DNA from: CAVYXK01 sp963772445
GTDB lineage: Bacteria; Pseudomonadota; Alphaproteobacteria; Acetobacterales; Acetobacteraceae
Assembly (NCBI GenBank): GCA_963772445.1
Contig: CAVYXK010000001.1
Location: 248,001-312,000 of the forward strand
Reading direction: 5' to 3'
Length of the DNA: 64,000 bases
Within the stretch, counting starts at the first letter, position 1. Every line of letters begins with the position of its first letter. A program made the translations under genes and the position numbers. Under the pieces are notes generated by a model. That model saw only the letters and a program-made list of their open reading frames with translations. It searched no databases and was not told the origin of the DNA. Positions 45,994-56,089 of the stretch are shown piece after piece.

Positions 45994-48900
45994 TCCGCGG
46001 GAGCCCCCGGTGCACCGGCCGTTCCCGGGAATGCTGCACGCCAACGGCCTCGCGCCGCCAGGCGGAAGCGGTCGAGATACAGATAAAGCACTGGCGTTGT
46101 GTAGAGCGTCAGCACCTGGCTCACCATCAGCCCGCCGATGATGGCGATGCCGAGCGGGCGGCGCATCTCGCCGCCGCTGCCGAAGCTGACAGCAAGCGGA
46201 AGGGCACCCAGCATGGCCGCCGCGGTCGTCATCATGATCGGGCGGAAGCGCAGCAACGAGGCCTGGAAGATTGCCTCGCGCGGCGCGAGTCCCTCCGCGC
46301 GCTCTGCCGCCAGCGCGAAGTCGATCATCATAATGGCATTCTTCTTGACGATACCGATCAGCAGGATCACCCCGATCAGTGCGATGATGCTGAAGTCGAT
46401 GCCGAATAGCATCAGCGCGAGAACAGCGCCCACTCCGGCCGAGGGCAACGTGGACAGGATGGTTACCGGGTGAACCAGACTTTCATACAACACCCCAAGC
46501 ACGATGTACACAGCGACCAGGGCGGCCGCGATCAGAACGGGTTCGTTGGCCAGGGACTGCTGAAACGTGGCGGCTGTTCCGGCAAAACTGCCATGGATCG
46601 TGGCCGGCATACCAATCGTGGTTACCGCCTGACCGATCGCGGTCACCGCATCGCTCAGCACCTTTCCCGGCGCCATGTTGAACGATATCGTGGTGGCCAC
46701 GAAATTACCCTGGTGGTTGACCGCGAGCGGTGTGTTGCCGGGCTTATAGCTGGCAAACGCGGCAAGCGGCACCATCGTCTCGGCGCTGGTGCTGACGGCA
46801 GCGCCGGAGGAGGCGCTCGCTTTCCCGACATCCGCGATCGAATTGGTGGCGGCATTGCGCGCCGAGTTCTGTGCAACGCTGGCGGCGGTGGTTGTCGTGT
46901 TGGCGTTCGTGGCTGACGCGTGGCCCCCGGCAGTGGTGCTGCTGGTCTGAAAAGTCCCCGCCACCGCATTGGTGGTTGCGGTGCCGCTGGCGCTGCCTCC
47001 CTCGGTGCTGACGTAGATGTCCTTGAGCGTCGCCGGGCTCTGCCAGAACTGCGGCGCGACTTCCATGACCACGTGGTATTGATTCTGCGCTTGGTAGATA
47101 GTGGACACATCGCGCTGTCCGAACGCGTCATACAGCGTGTTGTCGACCTGACTCATGTTCAGGCCGAGACGGGCGATCGTCGCGCGATCCACCGTCAGAT
47201 CCGTCTCCAGCCCTTTCTGTTGCTGGTCAGAGTTGACGTCGCGCAGCACCGGGCTCTTTTCTAGCGCTGCGAGCAGTTTAGGCGCCCACTGATAGAGCTC
47301 CGCGCTGCTGTCGGCCTGCAACGTGTACTGGTACGCGGCGTTGCTCTGTCGTCCGCCAGCCCGGATGTCTTGCACCGGCTGCAGGTATAGCCGGGCGCCC
47401 GAAACATTCGCCAGCTCGTGCCGCAAGCGCGCCATCACCTGCTCGATCCCGGGACGTTGTCCAAGCGGCTTCAACGCAATGAACACCGAAGCGGTATTGC
47501 CCTGCCCACCAGCACCGCCGCTGCCTTGGCCGGTGAAGCCGACAACGTTCTGCACCGCCCGATCGTGCTGCACGATCGACATCATCTGCGTGAGCTTCTT
47601 CTCCATCGCTTGGAAAGAGGTGTCCTGATCCGCCACAATGCCGCCGAACAGCCGGCCAGTGTCCTCGGTCGGGAAGAAACCCTTCGGGATCATGACGAAC
47701 AATGCGACGTTCAGGGCCACGGCCACCGCCAGCACCAGCATCACCAGCGCCGAGTGCCGCAAGGCCCAGTCGAGCGTGCGCCCATAGAAGCCGAGCACGC
47801 GATCGAACAGACCGGGTTTGGCGGCTTCCTGGGCGGCCACGGCTTCGGCCCCGCGGGGGCGCAGCAGCACGGCGCACATCATCGGCGTGGTGGTGAGCGA
47901 GATCACCAGTGACACCAGGACCGCCATCGACAGCGTAACCGCGAACTCACGGAAGAGCCTGCCGACTATCCCACCCATCAGCAGGATCGGGATAAACACG
48001 GCGATCAGCGATAGGCTGATCGAGACCACCGTGAATCCGACTTCCTTCGCCCCAAGCAGGGCCGCCGCCCTGCGAGACATACCAGCCTCGAGATGACGGG
48101 AGATGTTCTCCAGAACCACGATCGCGTCGTCCACGACGAAGCCCGTGGATATCGTCAGCGCCATCAACGACAGGATATCGAGGCTGTAGCCGAGCAGGTA
48201 CATCGTCCCGAACGTGCCGATGATCGAAATCGGAACTGCCACTGCGGGAATCACCGTCGCGCGTGCGTTGCGGAGGAACAGAAACACGACGCCAGTCACC
48301 AACACCACGGCGATCAGCAGCGTGCGTTGCGTATCGATGAGCGAGGCCCGGATGGAAGGTGTGCGGTCGTTGGCGATCGTCACATCGACATCGGCCGGCA
48401 TGGCTGCCTTCAGCTCGGGGAGAGCCGCCTTCACCGAATCCACCGTGTCGATGATATTGGCGCCGGGCTGGCGAAACAGGATCACCACCACCGCCGGCTG
48501 CCCGTTCGACAGCCCGAGGTTGCGGATATTCTCAACGCCGTTGGTGACCTGCGCGACATCGCTCAGGCGCACCGCATCGCCGTTGCGGTAGGCGATGATC
48601 AGCGGTTGGTAATCCGCGGCGTTCAGTGATTGGTCGTTGGTGTAGAGCTGATAGTGGCGGCCGTCTGCCTCGATCGCGCCTTTCGGACTGTTGGCATTGG
48701 CCGAGGCAAGCGCCGCACGCACATCCTCGAGCCCGACGCCAAATTTAGACAAAGACAGCGGGTTGAGCTCGACACGCACCGCCGGCATCGCAGCGCCGCC
48801 GATGATCACCTGGCCGATACCGCTGATCTGCGACAGCCGCTGCTCCAGCACGTTGCTGGCGGCATCGTAGATCTGGCCGCGCGTCAGCGTCTTCGACGTC

Positions 48901-49331
48901 AGCGCCAGGATCAGGATCGGCGCATCCGCCGGGTTGACCTTTCGGTATGTCGGGTTGCTGCGCAGGTTGGTCGGCAGATCGGCGCGCGCGGCGTTGATCG
49001 CCGCCTCCACGTCACGTGCCGCCCCGTTGATGTCGCGGTTGAGGCCGAACTGCAGGATGATCCGGCACTGACCGACCGAGCTGGTCGATGTCATCTCGGT
49101 CACGTCGGCAATCTGACCCAGATGGCGTTCGAGCGGGCTGGCCACGCTGGTGGCCACCGTATCGGGACTGGCGCCGGGCAGCGTCGCATTCACCGAGATG
49201 GTGGGAAAATCGACCTGCGGCAACGGTGCGACCGGCAACTTCGCATAAGCAAACAGCCCGGCCAGCGCGATGCCGATGGTCAGCAGCGTGGTCGCAATCG
49301 GACGCCGGATGAACAGCGCCGACAGGTTCAC
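45990..49331 (-). CDS. mdtC: RND multidrug transporter, MdtC-like, with an Ala/Thr/Ser-rich insertion
   Basis: A 1113-aa inner-membrane proton antiporter with 12 helices and two large periplasmic loops; the N-terminus has the usual IRRPIATTLLTIGIALAGLF, followed by VSISLSLIAVFIPIL and DDAIVVLENISRH in helix 4 with the proton-relay Asp pair. MdtC homologues are about 1025 aa; the excess is largely residues 777-846, a low-complexity stretch (SGTATTNAVAGTF, ATNANTTTTAASVAQ, NSIADVGKASASSG) in the second periplasmic loop. Starts at GTG 49331 overlapping the preceding stop (GTGA). Next to a second RND gene, as in MdtBC heterotrimers. Confidence 0.9.
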   Translation of the reverse strand: MNLSALFIRRPIATTLLTIGIALAGLFAYAKLPVAPLPQVDFPTISVNATLPGASPDTVATSVASPLERHLGQIADVTEMTSTSSVGQCRIILQFGLNRDINGAARDVEAAINAARADLPTNLRSNPTYRKVNPADAPILILALTSKTLTRGQIYDAASNVLEQRLSQISGIGQVIIGGAAMPAVRVELNPLSLSKFGVGLEDVRAALASANANSPKGAIEADGRHYQLYTNDQSLNAADYQPLIIAYRNGDAVRLSDVAQVTNGVENIRNLGLSNGQPAVVVILFRQPGANIIDTVDSVKAALPELKAAMPADVDVTIANDRTPSIRASLIDTQRTLLIAVVLVTGVVFLFLRNARATVIPAVAVPISIIGTFGTMYLLGYSLDILSLMALTISTGFVVDDAIVVLENISRHLEAGMSRRAAALLGAKEVGFTVVSISLSLIAVFIPILLMGGIVGRLFREFAVTLSMAVLVSLVISLTTTPMMCAVLLRPRGAEAVAAQEAAKPGLFDRVLGFYGRTLDWALRHSALVMLVLAVAVALNVALFVMIPKGFFPTEDTGRLFGGIVADQDTSFQAMEKKLTQMMSIVQHDRAVQNVVGFTGQGSGGAGGQGNTASVFIALKPLGQRPGIEQVMARLRHELANVSGARLYLQPVQDIRAGGRQSNAAYQYTLQADSSAELYQWAPKLLAALEKSPVLRDVNSDQQQKGLETDLTVDRATIARLGLNMSQVDNTLYDAFGQRDVSTIYQAQNQYHVVMEVAPQFWQSPATLKDIYVSTEGGSASGTATTNAVAGTFQTSSTTAGGHASATNANTTTTAASVAQNSARNAATNSIADVGKASASSGAAVSTSAETMVPLAAFASYKPGNTPLAVNHQGNFVATTISFNMAPGKVLSDAVTAIGQAVTTIGMPATIHGSFAGTAATFQQSLANEPVLIAAALVAVYIVLGVLYESLVHPVTILSTLPSAGVGAVLALMLFGIDFSIIALIGVILLIGIVKKNAIMMIDFALAAERAEGLAPREAIFQASLLRFRPIMMTTAAAMLGALPLAVSFGSGGEMRRPLGIAIIGGLMVSQVLTLYTTPVLYLYLDRFRLAARGRWRAAFPGTAGAPGAPAE

Positions 49332-52300
49332 GGCATCGCCTCATCGCCGGCGATTTTTGACGGACCATGCCCGGTGAGACGCACAGCGAGCCGATCGAAG
49401 TACAGGTAGATCACTGGTGTCGTAAACAACGTCAGCACCTGGCTGACCAGCAACCCACCGACGATCGTCACGCCGAGGGGCCGCCGCAACTCCGAGCCGG
49501 TGCCCTGGCCGAGCATCAGCGGCAGCGCACCCAACAGCGCCGCCATCGTGGTCATCAGGATCGGCCGGAAGCGCAACAGGCAGGCTTGATGGATCGCCTG
49601 GCGCGGCGGCTTGCCCTCCTCGCGTTCTGCCTCAAGCGCGAAGTCGATCATCATGATGGCGTTCTTCTTCACGATGCCGATCAGCAGGATGATGCCGATG
49701 ATCGAAATCACATCGATGTTGTCGCCGGCGAGCCACAGCGCGATCAGCGCGCCCATGCCGGCCGAGGGCAGAGTGGAGAGGATCGTGATCGGATGGATGG
49801 AACTCTCATACAGCACGCCCAGCACGATGTACACGGTGACGATGGCAGCCAGTACCAGCGCCAGCTCGTTGGACAGCGAACTCTCGAGCGCCGCCGCCGC
49901 ACCTTGGAAGGCGGTAATGAAACTCGCCGGCAAGTTTATATCGGCTTCGGCCTGCTTGATTGCCGTAACAGCAGCCCCGAGCGAGGCATCAGGCGGCACA
50001 TCGAACGATATGGTGGTGGCGGGGAACTGCCCGAGATGACTGATCTCCAGCGGCCCGGCCTTCTGCTCTATGTGGACTATCGCGCTGAGCGGCACCTGGC
50101 CTCCGACCACCGCGGAAGACGGCAGATAGATCGCGTTGAGCCCGGCGAGTGATTGCTGCACCGCGGGCGATCCCTCCATGATGACGCGGTATTGGTTCGA
50201 CTGAGTGTAGATGGTCGAGATGATGCGCTGGCCGAACATGTCATAGAGGGCATTGTCCACGGTCGCCGGCGTGATGCCGTAACGGGAGGCCGCCGCGCGG
50301 TCGATCACCAGTTCTGTCGCTAGTCCCTGATCGGCAAGATCATCCGCCACGTCTGAGACATCCGGCGAGGTGCGCAGACGCTGCACGAGCTTTGGCACCC
50401 AGGTGGAGAGTTCGCCGCCATTCGGATCCTCCAGCACGAATTGGTATTGCGTGCGACTGACCGAGGCATCCAGCGTGAGGTCCTGCACCGGCTGCAGATA
50501 CAATGAAATTCCGATGATTCCGGAGGCTGCCTGCTGGAGCCGATGAACGACCTCGGCCAGTGACGATGCGCGCTGGTCCTTGGGTTTGAGATTGATCAGG
50601 AACCGGCCGGTGTTGAGCGTCATGTTGGTGCCGTCAACGCCGATGAAGGAGCTGAGGCTGACCACGTCGGGATCCTTCAGGATGGCGTCCGCCAGGGCCT
50701 GCTGGCGCTCGGCCATCGCCGGGAAAGAGATGGTCTGCGGCGCGACCGAAATGCCCTGGATCAGGCCGGTGTCCCCCACCGGGAAGAATCCTTTGGGGAG
50801 CGCGACATAGAGCCACACGGTAAGCCCGAGCGTGATCAGCGCGACCAGCAGCGTCACTGGCTGATGATCGAGCACCACGTTCAACGCGCGATCGTAGCGG
50901 CCGATGATCCAGTTGAACCCCCGCTCGGCGGCCACATCGATCCGCCAGCGCTGCGAGTTCGGCCGGTGGCGCAGCATGCGCGCGCACATCATCGGCACCA
51001 GGGTCAGCGACACGACGGCGGAAATCACAATGGTGACGGAGAGCGTGATGGCGAATTCGTGGAACAGCCGCCCGACGACGCCGCCCATGAACAGCAGCGG
51101 GATCAGCACTGCTATCAGCGAAACGGTCAGCGAGATAATGGTAAAGCCGATCTGCCCGGAACCTTTCAGCGCCGCGTTCATCGGACTATCGCCGGCCTCT
51201 ACATAGCGGGCGATGTTTTCGATCATAACGATCGCGTCGTCCACCACGAAGCCGGTCGAAATGGTCAGCGCCATCAGCGACAGGTTGTCCAGGCTGAAGC
51301 CGAGCAAGTACATGACCGCGAGCGTGCCGACCAGCGACAGCGGCACGGATAGGCTGGGAATGACGGTGGCCGGCAGGTTGCGCAGGAACAGGAAGATCAC
51401 CAGCACCACCAGCGCCACCGCCAGCAGCAGCTCGAACTCCACGTCGGCGACCGAGGCGCGGATCGTGTCGGTACGGTCGGTGAGCACGGCGACGCTGACG
51501 GATGGCGGCAAGCTGGCGGTGAGCTGCGGCAGCAGTCGCTTGATGTTGTCCACCACCTGGATGACGTTGGCACCCGGCTGGCGCTGGATGTTCAGGATCA
51601 CGGCCGGCGTGCGGTTGGCCCAGGCGGCAAGCTTGGTGTTCTCCGGCGCCTGGATCACGCTGGCCACGTCCTTCAGCCGCACCGGGTCACCATTGTTGTA
51701 GGCGATGACGGTGTCGCCGTACGACGCGGGGCTGCTGATCTGGTCGTTGTCGTTGATTGTCGAGGCCTGCGCTGGCCCGTCGAAACTGCCCTTCGGATCA
51801 TCCACATTGTCATTGCCGAGCGTGGTCCGCAGGTCGTCGATGTTCAGCCCGTGCGCGGCCAGGGCGCGCGGATTGACCTGGATGCGTACCGCCGGACGCT
51901 GTCCGCCGCTGATGCTGACCAACCCCACGCCGGGCTGTTGCGAGAGCTTCTGCGCCAGCCGCGTATCACCGAGATCCTCGACCTGGGTCAGCGGCAGCGT
52001 CTTCGACGTAAGCGCCAGCGTCAGGATCGGGGCGTCGGCGGGATTGACCTTGGCGTAGATCGGCGGCGCCGGCAGGTCCGACGGCAGGAGGTTGTTCGCC
52101 GCGTTGATCGCCGCCTGCACCTCCTGCTCTGCGATATCGAGGCTAAGGTCGAGGCTAAACTGCAAAGTGATGACGGAGGCGCCGGCGGAGCTTTGGGAGA
52201 ACATCTGATTGAGCCCCGGCATCTCGCCGAGCTGCACCTCGAGTGGCGCGGTGACGGCCGAGGTCATCACCTCCGGGCTGGCGCCTGGGTAGAAGGTGGA

Positions 52301-52441
52301 GACCTGAATGGTCGGGTAGTCCACTTCCGGCAGCGCCGAGATCGGCAGGAATGAATAAGCAGCGATCCCGACGAGCAGGATCGCCGCCATCAACAGGGAC
52401 GTGCCGACGGGCCGGCGGATAAAGAGTTCGGAGGGGCTCAC
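49328..52441 (-). CDS. mdtB: RND multidrug transporter, MdtB-like
   Basis: A 1037-aa transporter with typical RND organisation: helix 1 (FIRRPVGTSLLMAAILLVGI), first periplasmic loop, proton-relay helix 4 (STGFVVDDAIVMIENIARYV), second loop and C-terminal helices (LLGALPLMLGQGTGSELRRP). Length is normal for the family. ATG 52441 overlaps the adaptor stop (ATGA). MdtB and MdtC form a mixed B2C trimer in E. coli; the tandem pair here suggests the same. Symbol given by similarity of operon order. Confidence 0.9.
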   Translation of the reverse strand: MSPSELFIRRPVGTSLLMAAILLVGIAAYSFLPISALPEVDYPTIQVSTFYPGASPEVMTSAVTAPLEVQLGEMPGLNQMFSQSSAGASVITLQFSLDLSLDIAEQEVQAAINAANNLLPSDLPAPPIYAKVNPADAPILTLALTSKTLPLTQVEDLGDTRLAQKLSQQPGVGLVSISGGQRPAVRIQVNPRALAAHGLNIDDLRTTLGNDNVDDPKGSFDGPAQASTINDNDQISSPASYGDTVIAYNNGDPVRLKDVASVIQAPENTKLAAWANRTPAVILNIQRQPGANVIQVVDNIKRLLPQLTASLPPSVSVAVLTDRTDTIRASVADVEFELLLAVALVVLVIFLFLRNLPATVIPSLSVPLSLVGTLAVMYLLGFSLDNLSLMALTISTGFVVDDAIVMIENIARYVEAGDSPMNAALKGSGQIGFTIISLTVSLIAVLIPLLFMGGVVGRLFHEFAITLSVTIVISAVVSLTLVPMMCARMLRHRPNSQRWRIDVAAERGFNWIIGRYDRALNVVLDHQPVTLLVALITLGLTVWLYVALPKGFFPVGDTGLIQGISVAPQTISFPAMAERQQALADAILKDPDVVSLSSFIGVDGTNMTLNTGRFLINLKPKDQRASSLAEVVHRLQQAASGIIGISLYLQPVQDLTLDASVSRTQYQFVLEDPNGGELSTWVPKLVQRLRTSPDVSDVADDLADQGLATELVIDRAAASRYGITPATVDNALYDMFGQRIISTIYTQSNQYRVIMEGSPAVQQSLAGLNAIYLPSSAVVGGQVPLSAIVHIEQKAGPLEISHLGQFPATTISFDVPPDASLGAAVTAIKQAEADINLPASFITAFQGAAAALESSLSNELALVLAAIVTVYIVLGVLYESSIHPITILSTLPSAGMGALIALWLAGDNIDVISIIGIILLIGIVKKNAIMMIDFALEAEREEGKPPRQAIHQACLLRFRPILMTTMAALLGALPLMLGQGTGSELRRPLGVTIVGGLLVSQVLTLFTTPVIYLYFDRLAVRLTGHGPSKIAGDEAMP

Positions 52442-53766
52442 CCCGGCTGCGCCCCCTGTTGCCCTTGCGAGGGATGTTGGCCGCCGCCGCGATGGCTATG
52501 CTGATGTTGTTGCTGCTGCTGCGCTGGCGCCGCGGGCGTTGCCGACTGCGCGGTGGGGATCGTGACCTTCATGCCATCGCGCAGCCGGTCGGCGCCGTCG
52601 ATCACCACGCGATCGCCCGCTTGCAGGCCGGACACAACCTGTTGGTATTGCCCGTCCACCGGGCCGAGCTTGACCGGCTTAGAGGTCACCGTGAGGTCCT
52701 GGTTGATGATCCAGACGAACGATCCCTGTGCGCCGATCTGCACCGCGGCCACCGGAACGCGGACCACGTTGGTGAGTGTGTTCACCAGCAGATGCGCATT
52801 GACGAACTCATTCGGGAACAGCTGGTTCTTCTCGTTCGGAAAGATCGCCCGCATGTTCACTGTGCCGGTGGAGGTGTTCATCTGCGTGTCGATCGCGGCG
52901 AGCTTGCCCTGGTCAAGTTGGGTGGTGTTGGACTGGTCATAGACATCGACCGGCAGGGTCGCGCCCTGTGACACGCGATCCTCCACCTCGGCGACGTTTT
53001 GCTGCGGCACCGAGAACACCACCGACATCGGCTGCAACTGAGTGACCACGGCGATGCCGCTGGTGTTGCTTGTCTGCACGTAATTGCCCTGATCGACGAG
53101 GCGCAGGCCAACTCTCCCATCCACCGGCGAGACGATATGGCAATAGGCGATGTTGAGCTGATCGGTGGCGATTGCAGCCTTGTCGGATTGCACCGTGCCT
53201 TGGTACTGCTGCACCAGATAGCGCTGATCGTCGACCTGCTGCCGCGCGATCGAGTTCGTGCGCACCTCCATCATGTAGCGCTGGAGGTCGGACTGCGCTT
53301 GATCGAGCAGGCCCTGATCATGGGCGAGCTGCCCCTGGTCGTGCAGCAATTGCGCCTGATACGGGCGGTCGTCGATCTGAACCAGCAGGTCGCCCTTCTT
53401 GACGAGCTGGCCCTCCTGGAAAGCCACCCGCATAAGCTGACCGTTGATCTGCGTCATCACCGTGACGGTATCGAGCGAGGTCACGGTGCCGAGCTCGTTC
53501 AACACGATCCGGATGTCGCCGGTACCGATGGTGGCGGCCCCGACCGGTTGTGCGGCGGCGTTCTGGGTGCCGCGCCCGGCTTGCTGCGCGGGTCGGTGCG
53601 ATAGGCCGAACCACAGGCCAAGCCCGACCAACAGGGCCAGCACGAGGAACGGCCACCAGCGGCGGCGGGGGCGAACCGGCGTCGGCCTGGATAGCGGCGG
53701 GGCCTCACGGTCGAGCTCCCCGGCGTCTGCCCGGTCGAGCTCCCTCTGGTCAACGCGTTCATCCAT
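52438..53766 (-). CDS. mdtA: RND periplasmic adaptor (MdtA-like membrane fusion protein)
   Basis: A 442-aa adaptor: cytoplasmic basic segment, one membrane helix (WWPFLVLALLVGLGLWFGLS), lipoyl half (VMTQINGQLMRVAFQEGQLV), alpha-hairpin (DQGQLAHDQGLLDQAQSDLQ), second lipoyl half and beta-barrel, then a Gln/His-rich tail (QQQQQHQHSHRGGG). First gene of the operon; the promoter should lie in 53767-53900. All three downstream genes overlap by 4 bases, giving a single coupled transcript for a tripartite efflux pump. Confidence 0.9.
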   Translation of the reverse strand: MDERVDQRELDRADAGELDREAPPLSRPTPVRPRRRWWPFLVLALLVGLGLWFGLSHRPAQQAGRGTQNAAAQPVGAATIGTGDIRIVLNELGTVTSLDTVTVMTQINGQLMRVAFQEGQLVKKGDLLVQIDDRPYQAQLLHDQGQLAHDQGLLDQAQSDLQRYMMEVRTNSIARQQVDDQRYLVQQYQGTVQSDKAAIATDQLNIAYCHIVSPVDGRVGLRLVDQGNYVQTSNTSGIAVVTQLQPMSVVFSVPQQNVAEVEDRVSQGATLPVDVYDQSNTTQLDQGKLAAIDTQMNTSTGTVNMRAIFPNEKNQLFPNEFVNAHLLVNTLTNVVRVPVAAVQIGAQGSFVWIINQDLTVTSKPVKLGPVDGQYQQVVSGLQAGDRVVIDGADRLRDGMKVTIPTAQSATPAAPAQQQQQHQHSHRGGGQHPSQGQQGAQPG

Positions 53767-53907
53767 GAGCGGTCGATCTACTCCGAATCGAATGGCGGCG
53801 CAGCGTCAGCTCGCCAGGCCGCTGCGCTCGGCGTGGTCCCCGGACGGGTCGACCGCCGCCCGTCCCACAGGTTTGTGGCAGATGCGAGGCCACGGCGGCC
53901 CCATCCA

Positions 53908-54016
53908 CCTCTCCCGCTTGCGGGAGAGGTCGGTTCGCGAAGCGGAACCAGGTGAGGGTCTCTCACGCCTGGCACCCTCACCCGCCGCGCGAGGGCGCGG
54001 CTACCTCTCCCGCAGA
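53908..54016. repeat. REP-like palindrome pair, interrupted by IS1182
   Basis: Copy 2 of the element at 20788 (53908-53959: CCTCTCCCGCTTGCGGGAGAGG and GGTTCGCGAAGC) is followed by a facing partner that begins at about 53970 (ACCCTCACC...) and reaches CTACCTCTCCCGC just before the IS1182 left end. The matching arm GCCGGAGAGG resumes beyond the IS at 55669. The stretch 53767-54016 has no gene. Confidence 0.75.
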
Positions 54017-55665
54017 GAGGCTGTGAAGCAATCGACTTGCCGGTGACCGAAGCGCGGGTCGACACGGCGGGCGCAGGGCGGAGGTGAGCCGGCACAGCGG
54101 TTGAAACGCGGCCAGAAGGACCGCTCCACCCGTCTGCCGAGTACCTCCCGCGCCGGCCGCCCGCCCAGGTTGTACTTCGCCGTGCCGCGGACGCATTTCA
54201 CCCCGCGGGCGCCGCGATCGGCTGCGCCGCGGCGTCGCGCAGCACCAAGGCGCGCAGCAGATTGTGCGCGACAGCGAACCACAACAAGACGGCTCGGACC
54301 TTCTGGCAGCCACGCACCAGCAAACGCCCGACCCCACAATTGCGCAGATGGGCATTGATGCACTCGTGCTTGGCGCGCTCGCGGTATACCGTCTTGCCCG
54401 CCTCGCTCGCCATCCGCTCGCGCCATTTCGCCGTCCCCGGACCGTCGCTCTTGCGCGGCGCCGTGGGATCGGTCTTGTGCTTGTTGTCCGGCGGCGGGGC
54501 GAACACTTCGATGCCGGCGGCATGGGCGCGTTCGATATCGTCCAGCTTGCTGAAGCCGCCATCCACCAGATACTGCTGCGGCGTCTGCCCATAGGTCTCG
54601 ACGATGCGCTGCTGCATCGGCGCCATCAGCCCGCCGTCCGAGCCGGTGGTGTCGAGATCGACCGCGACGATCACCTGGGTCTGTGGATCACTGACGAACT
54701 GCCCATTATAGGCCGGCCGATAGCCGCCATCGGCCATTTTCATGACTCTCGCCTCGGCATCGGTGGTCGAGGCCCGTGGCGGCTTCTGCTTCGCGGTGTC
54801 TTTCCGATGGGTCTTCTCGCGGCGCGCCCGTTCCGCTTCCAGTTGTTGCATCCGTTCCAGCGCTGCCTTGGTCCGCTCGACCTGTTCCCGCGCCGCGCGT
54901 TCGCGCGCCGCGCGCTGTCGCGCCGTGCTCGCCGCCGGGTCCGCCTCCAGTTCCGTCTTCAACTGCTCCACCCGCTTCTCGGCCTCCGCCAGCAGCTCTT
55001 CCAACCGGGAACGCCGCCGATATGAGCTCGATCCCGCCGAGGCACGGATGCGGACTCCGTCCTGCGCCAGCCGTTGCAGGTTCACCAGTCCTTCCGAAAC
55101 CAGCGCCGTCACGCCCTGCGCCAGCAAGCGGTCGAGCAGCGCCACCTGGCTGACCCGGAAATCCGCCAGCGTATGGTAGTTCATCGACACCCCGCCGCAG
55201 ATCCAGCGATAGGCAACATGGGCCTCGCATAGGCGCGCCAACTCGCGGGCGCTGCCCACCCCCTCGATCGTGGCGTAAAGCCACAGCGCCATCAGGATCT
55301 TCGGGTCCGCCGGCGGACGGCCTGGCTCGCCGATCCGGGCCTTGATGCCCGCCAGCAGATCGCTCAGCTCCAGCGTCTCGACGAAGGTCCAGACCGCTCG
55401 TGCCGGATGCTCCGTCGGCAACAGGCTGTCCAGGTCAACCACTTGGAACTCGGGCTGGTCACGCTGGGCCAGCCGCAACCGAACCGGTGCCTCGCTCGCC
55501 GGCGCAGATGCCTTGCTCGGCTCCGCCACGTCCTCGAACAGACCCTCAGTCGCCGACATTGCCGATCTCCGAATCGTGCGAGATCGCAGCGAATCGCAAC
55601 GAGTCCTGTCGCGCAACCCCCGATCGTCAGAGATCCGGGCGGGAGGATGAAAAATTCACAGCCTC
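54017..55665. mobile_element. IS1182-family element inserted in a REP palindrome
   Basis: Terminal inverted repeats GAGGCTGTGAA (54017-54027) and TTCACAGCCTC (55655-55665), 11 of 11 bases. AGA flanks both sides (54014-54016 and 55666-55668), a likely 3-bp target duplication. One intact transposase gene on the minus strand. Removing the element rebuilds CCTCTCCCGC-AGA-GCCGGAGAGG. Confidence 0.8.
54198..55559 (-). CDS. IS1182-family transposase
   Basis: A 453-aa DDE enzyme. N-terminal DUF772 region (LDSLLPTEHPARAVWTFVET, PPADPKILMALWLYATIEGV), then DGVRIRASAGSSSYRRR with the first Asp, a helical insertion rich in Arg/Glu (about 210-270), VIVAVDLDTTGSDGGLMAP with the second Asp, and the C-terminal Glu block (KTVYRERAKHECINAHLRN) followed by LLWFAVAHNLLR. 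ATG 55559 is preferred to the longer upstream frame because the family starts near this Met. Intact, so potentially active. Confidence 0.88.
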   Translation of the reverse strand: MSATEGLFEDVAEPSKASAPASEAPVRLRLAQRDQPEFQVVDLDSLLPTEHPARAVWTFVETLELSDLLAGIKARIGEPGRPPADPKILMALWLYATIEGVGSARELARLCEAHVAYRWICGGVSMNYHTLADFRVSQVALLDRLLAQGVTALVSEGLVNLQRLAQDGVRIRASAGSSSYRRRSRLEELLAEAEKRVEQLKTELEADPAASTARQRAARERAAREQVERTKAALERMQQLEAERARREKTHRKDTAKQKPPRASTTDAEARVMKMADGGYRPAYNGQFVSDPQTQVIVAVDLDTTGSDGGLMAPMQQRIVETYGQTPQQYLVDGGFSKLDDIERAHAAGIEVFAPPPDNKHKTDPTAPRKSDGPGTAKWRERMASEAGKTVYRERAKHECINAHLRNCGVGRLLVRGCQKVRAVLLWFAVAHNLLRALVLRDAAAQPIAAPAG

Positions 55666-55694
55666 AGAGCCGGAGAGGTGAAGGGGGCGTTCGC

Positions 55695-55883
55695 TCAAAT
55701 GGTCAACATTCCTTGCCGGCTCTGGGCCGTCTTCCGGCCGTCCGACAGCAAGGCCTGCCGGACGCGCTCCATGAGCGCGGCGATCTCGTGCCTGGACACG
55801 CCGTCGCTTTCCATCACCAGTCTGATAAGCGGGTCCTCGAGGAGATCAATGCAGCCATCGTCCGTCTGCGCAGCGATACACAT
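55695..55883 (-). CDS. Small acidic/helical protein, unknown function
   Basis: Sixty-two residues (MCIAAQTDDGCIDLLEDPLI, RLVMESDGVSRHEIAALMER, VRQALLSDGRKTAQ) with a GGGGATG stretch before ATG 55883. Helical composition and phrase DPLIRLVMESDGVSR recall short proteins of Acetobacteraceae, but no function is known. It lies just outside the IS1182 right end. Confidence 0.5.
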   Translation of the reverse strand: MCIAAQTDDGCIDLLEDPLIRLVMESDGVSRHEIAALMERVRQALLSDGRKTAQSRQGMLTI

Positions 55884-56089
55884 GTCATCCCCGCTATCGT
55901 TGACGTGAGGTCAATATAGGCAGCGCTTTCTTGCAGCCGACTGCTCAAACCGTGACGGTTTGTATCATCCGTGGCGGGCTCACTCTGCTGTGTTCGCCGC
56001 ATGAGCGCCGGTCGCCGGCCGGAGGCTGCTTGACGCGAGCAGGCACGGCCTCATGATCGGGCGAAACCGTGCTTCTGGGGAGGCTGCAT

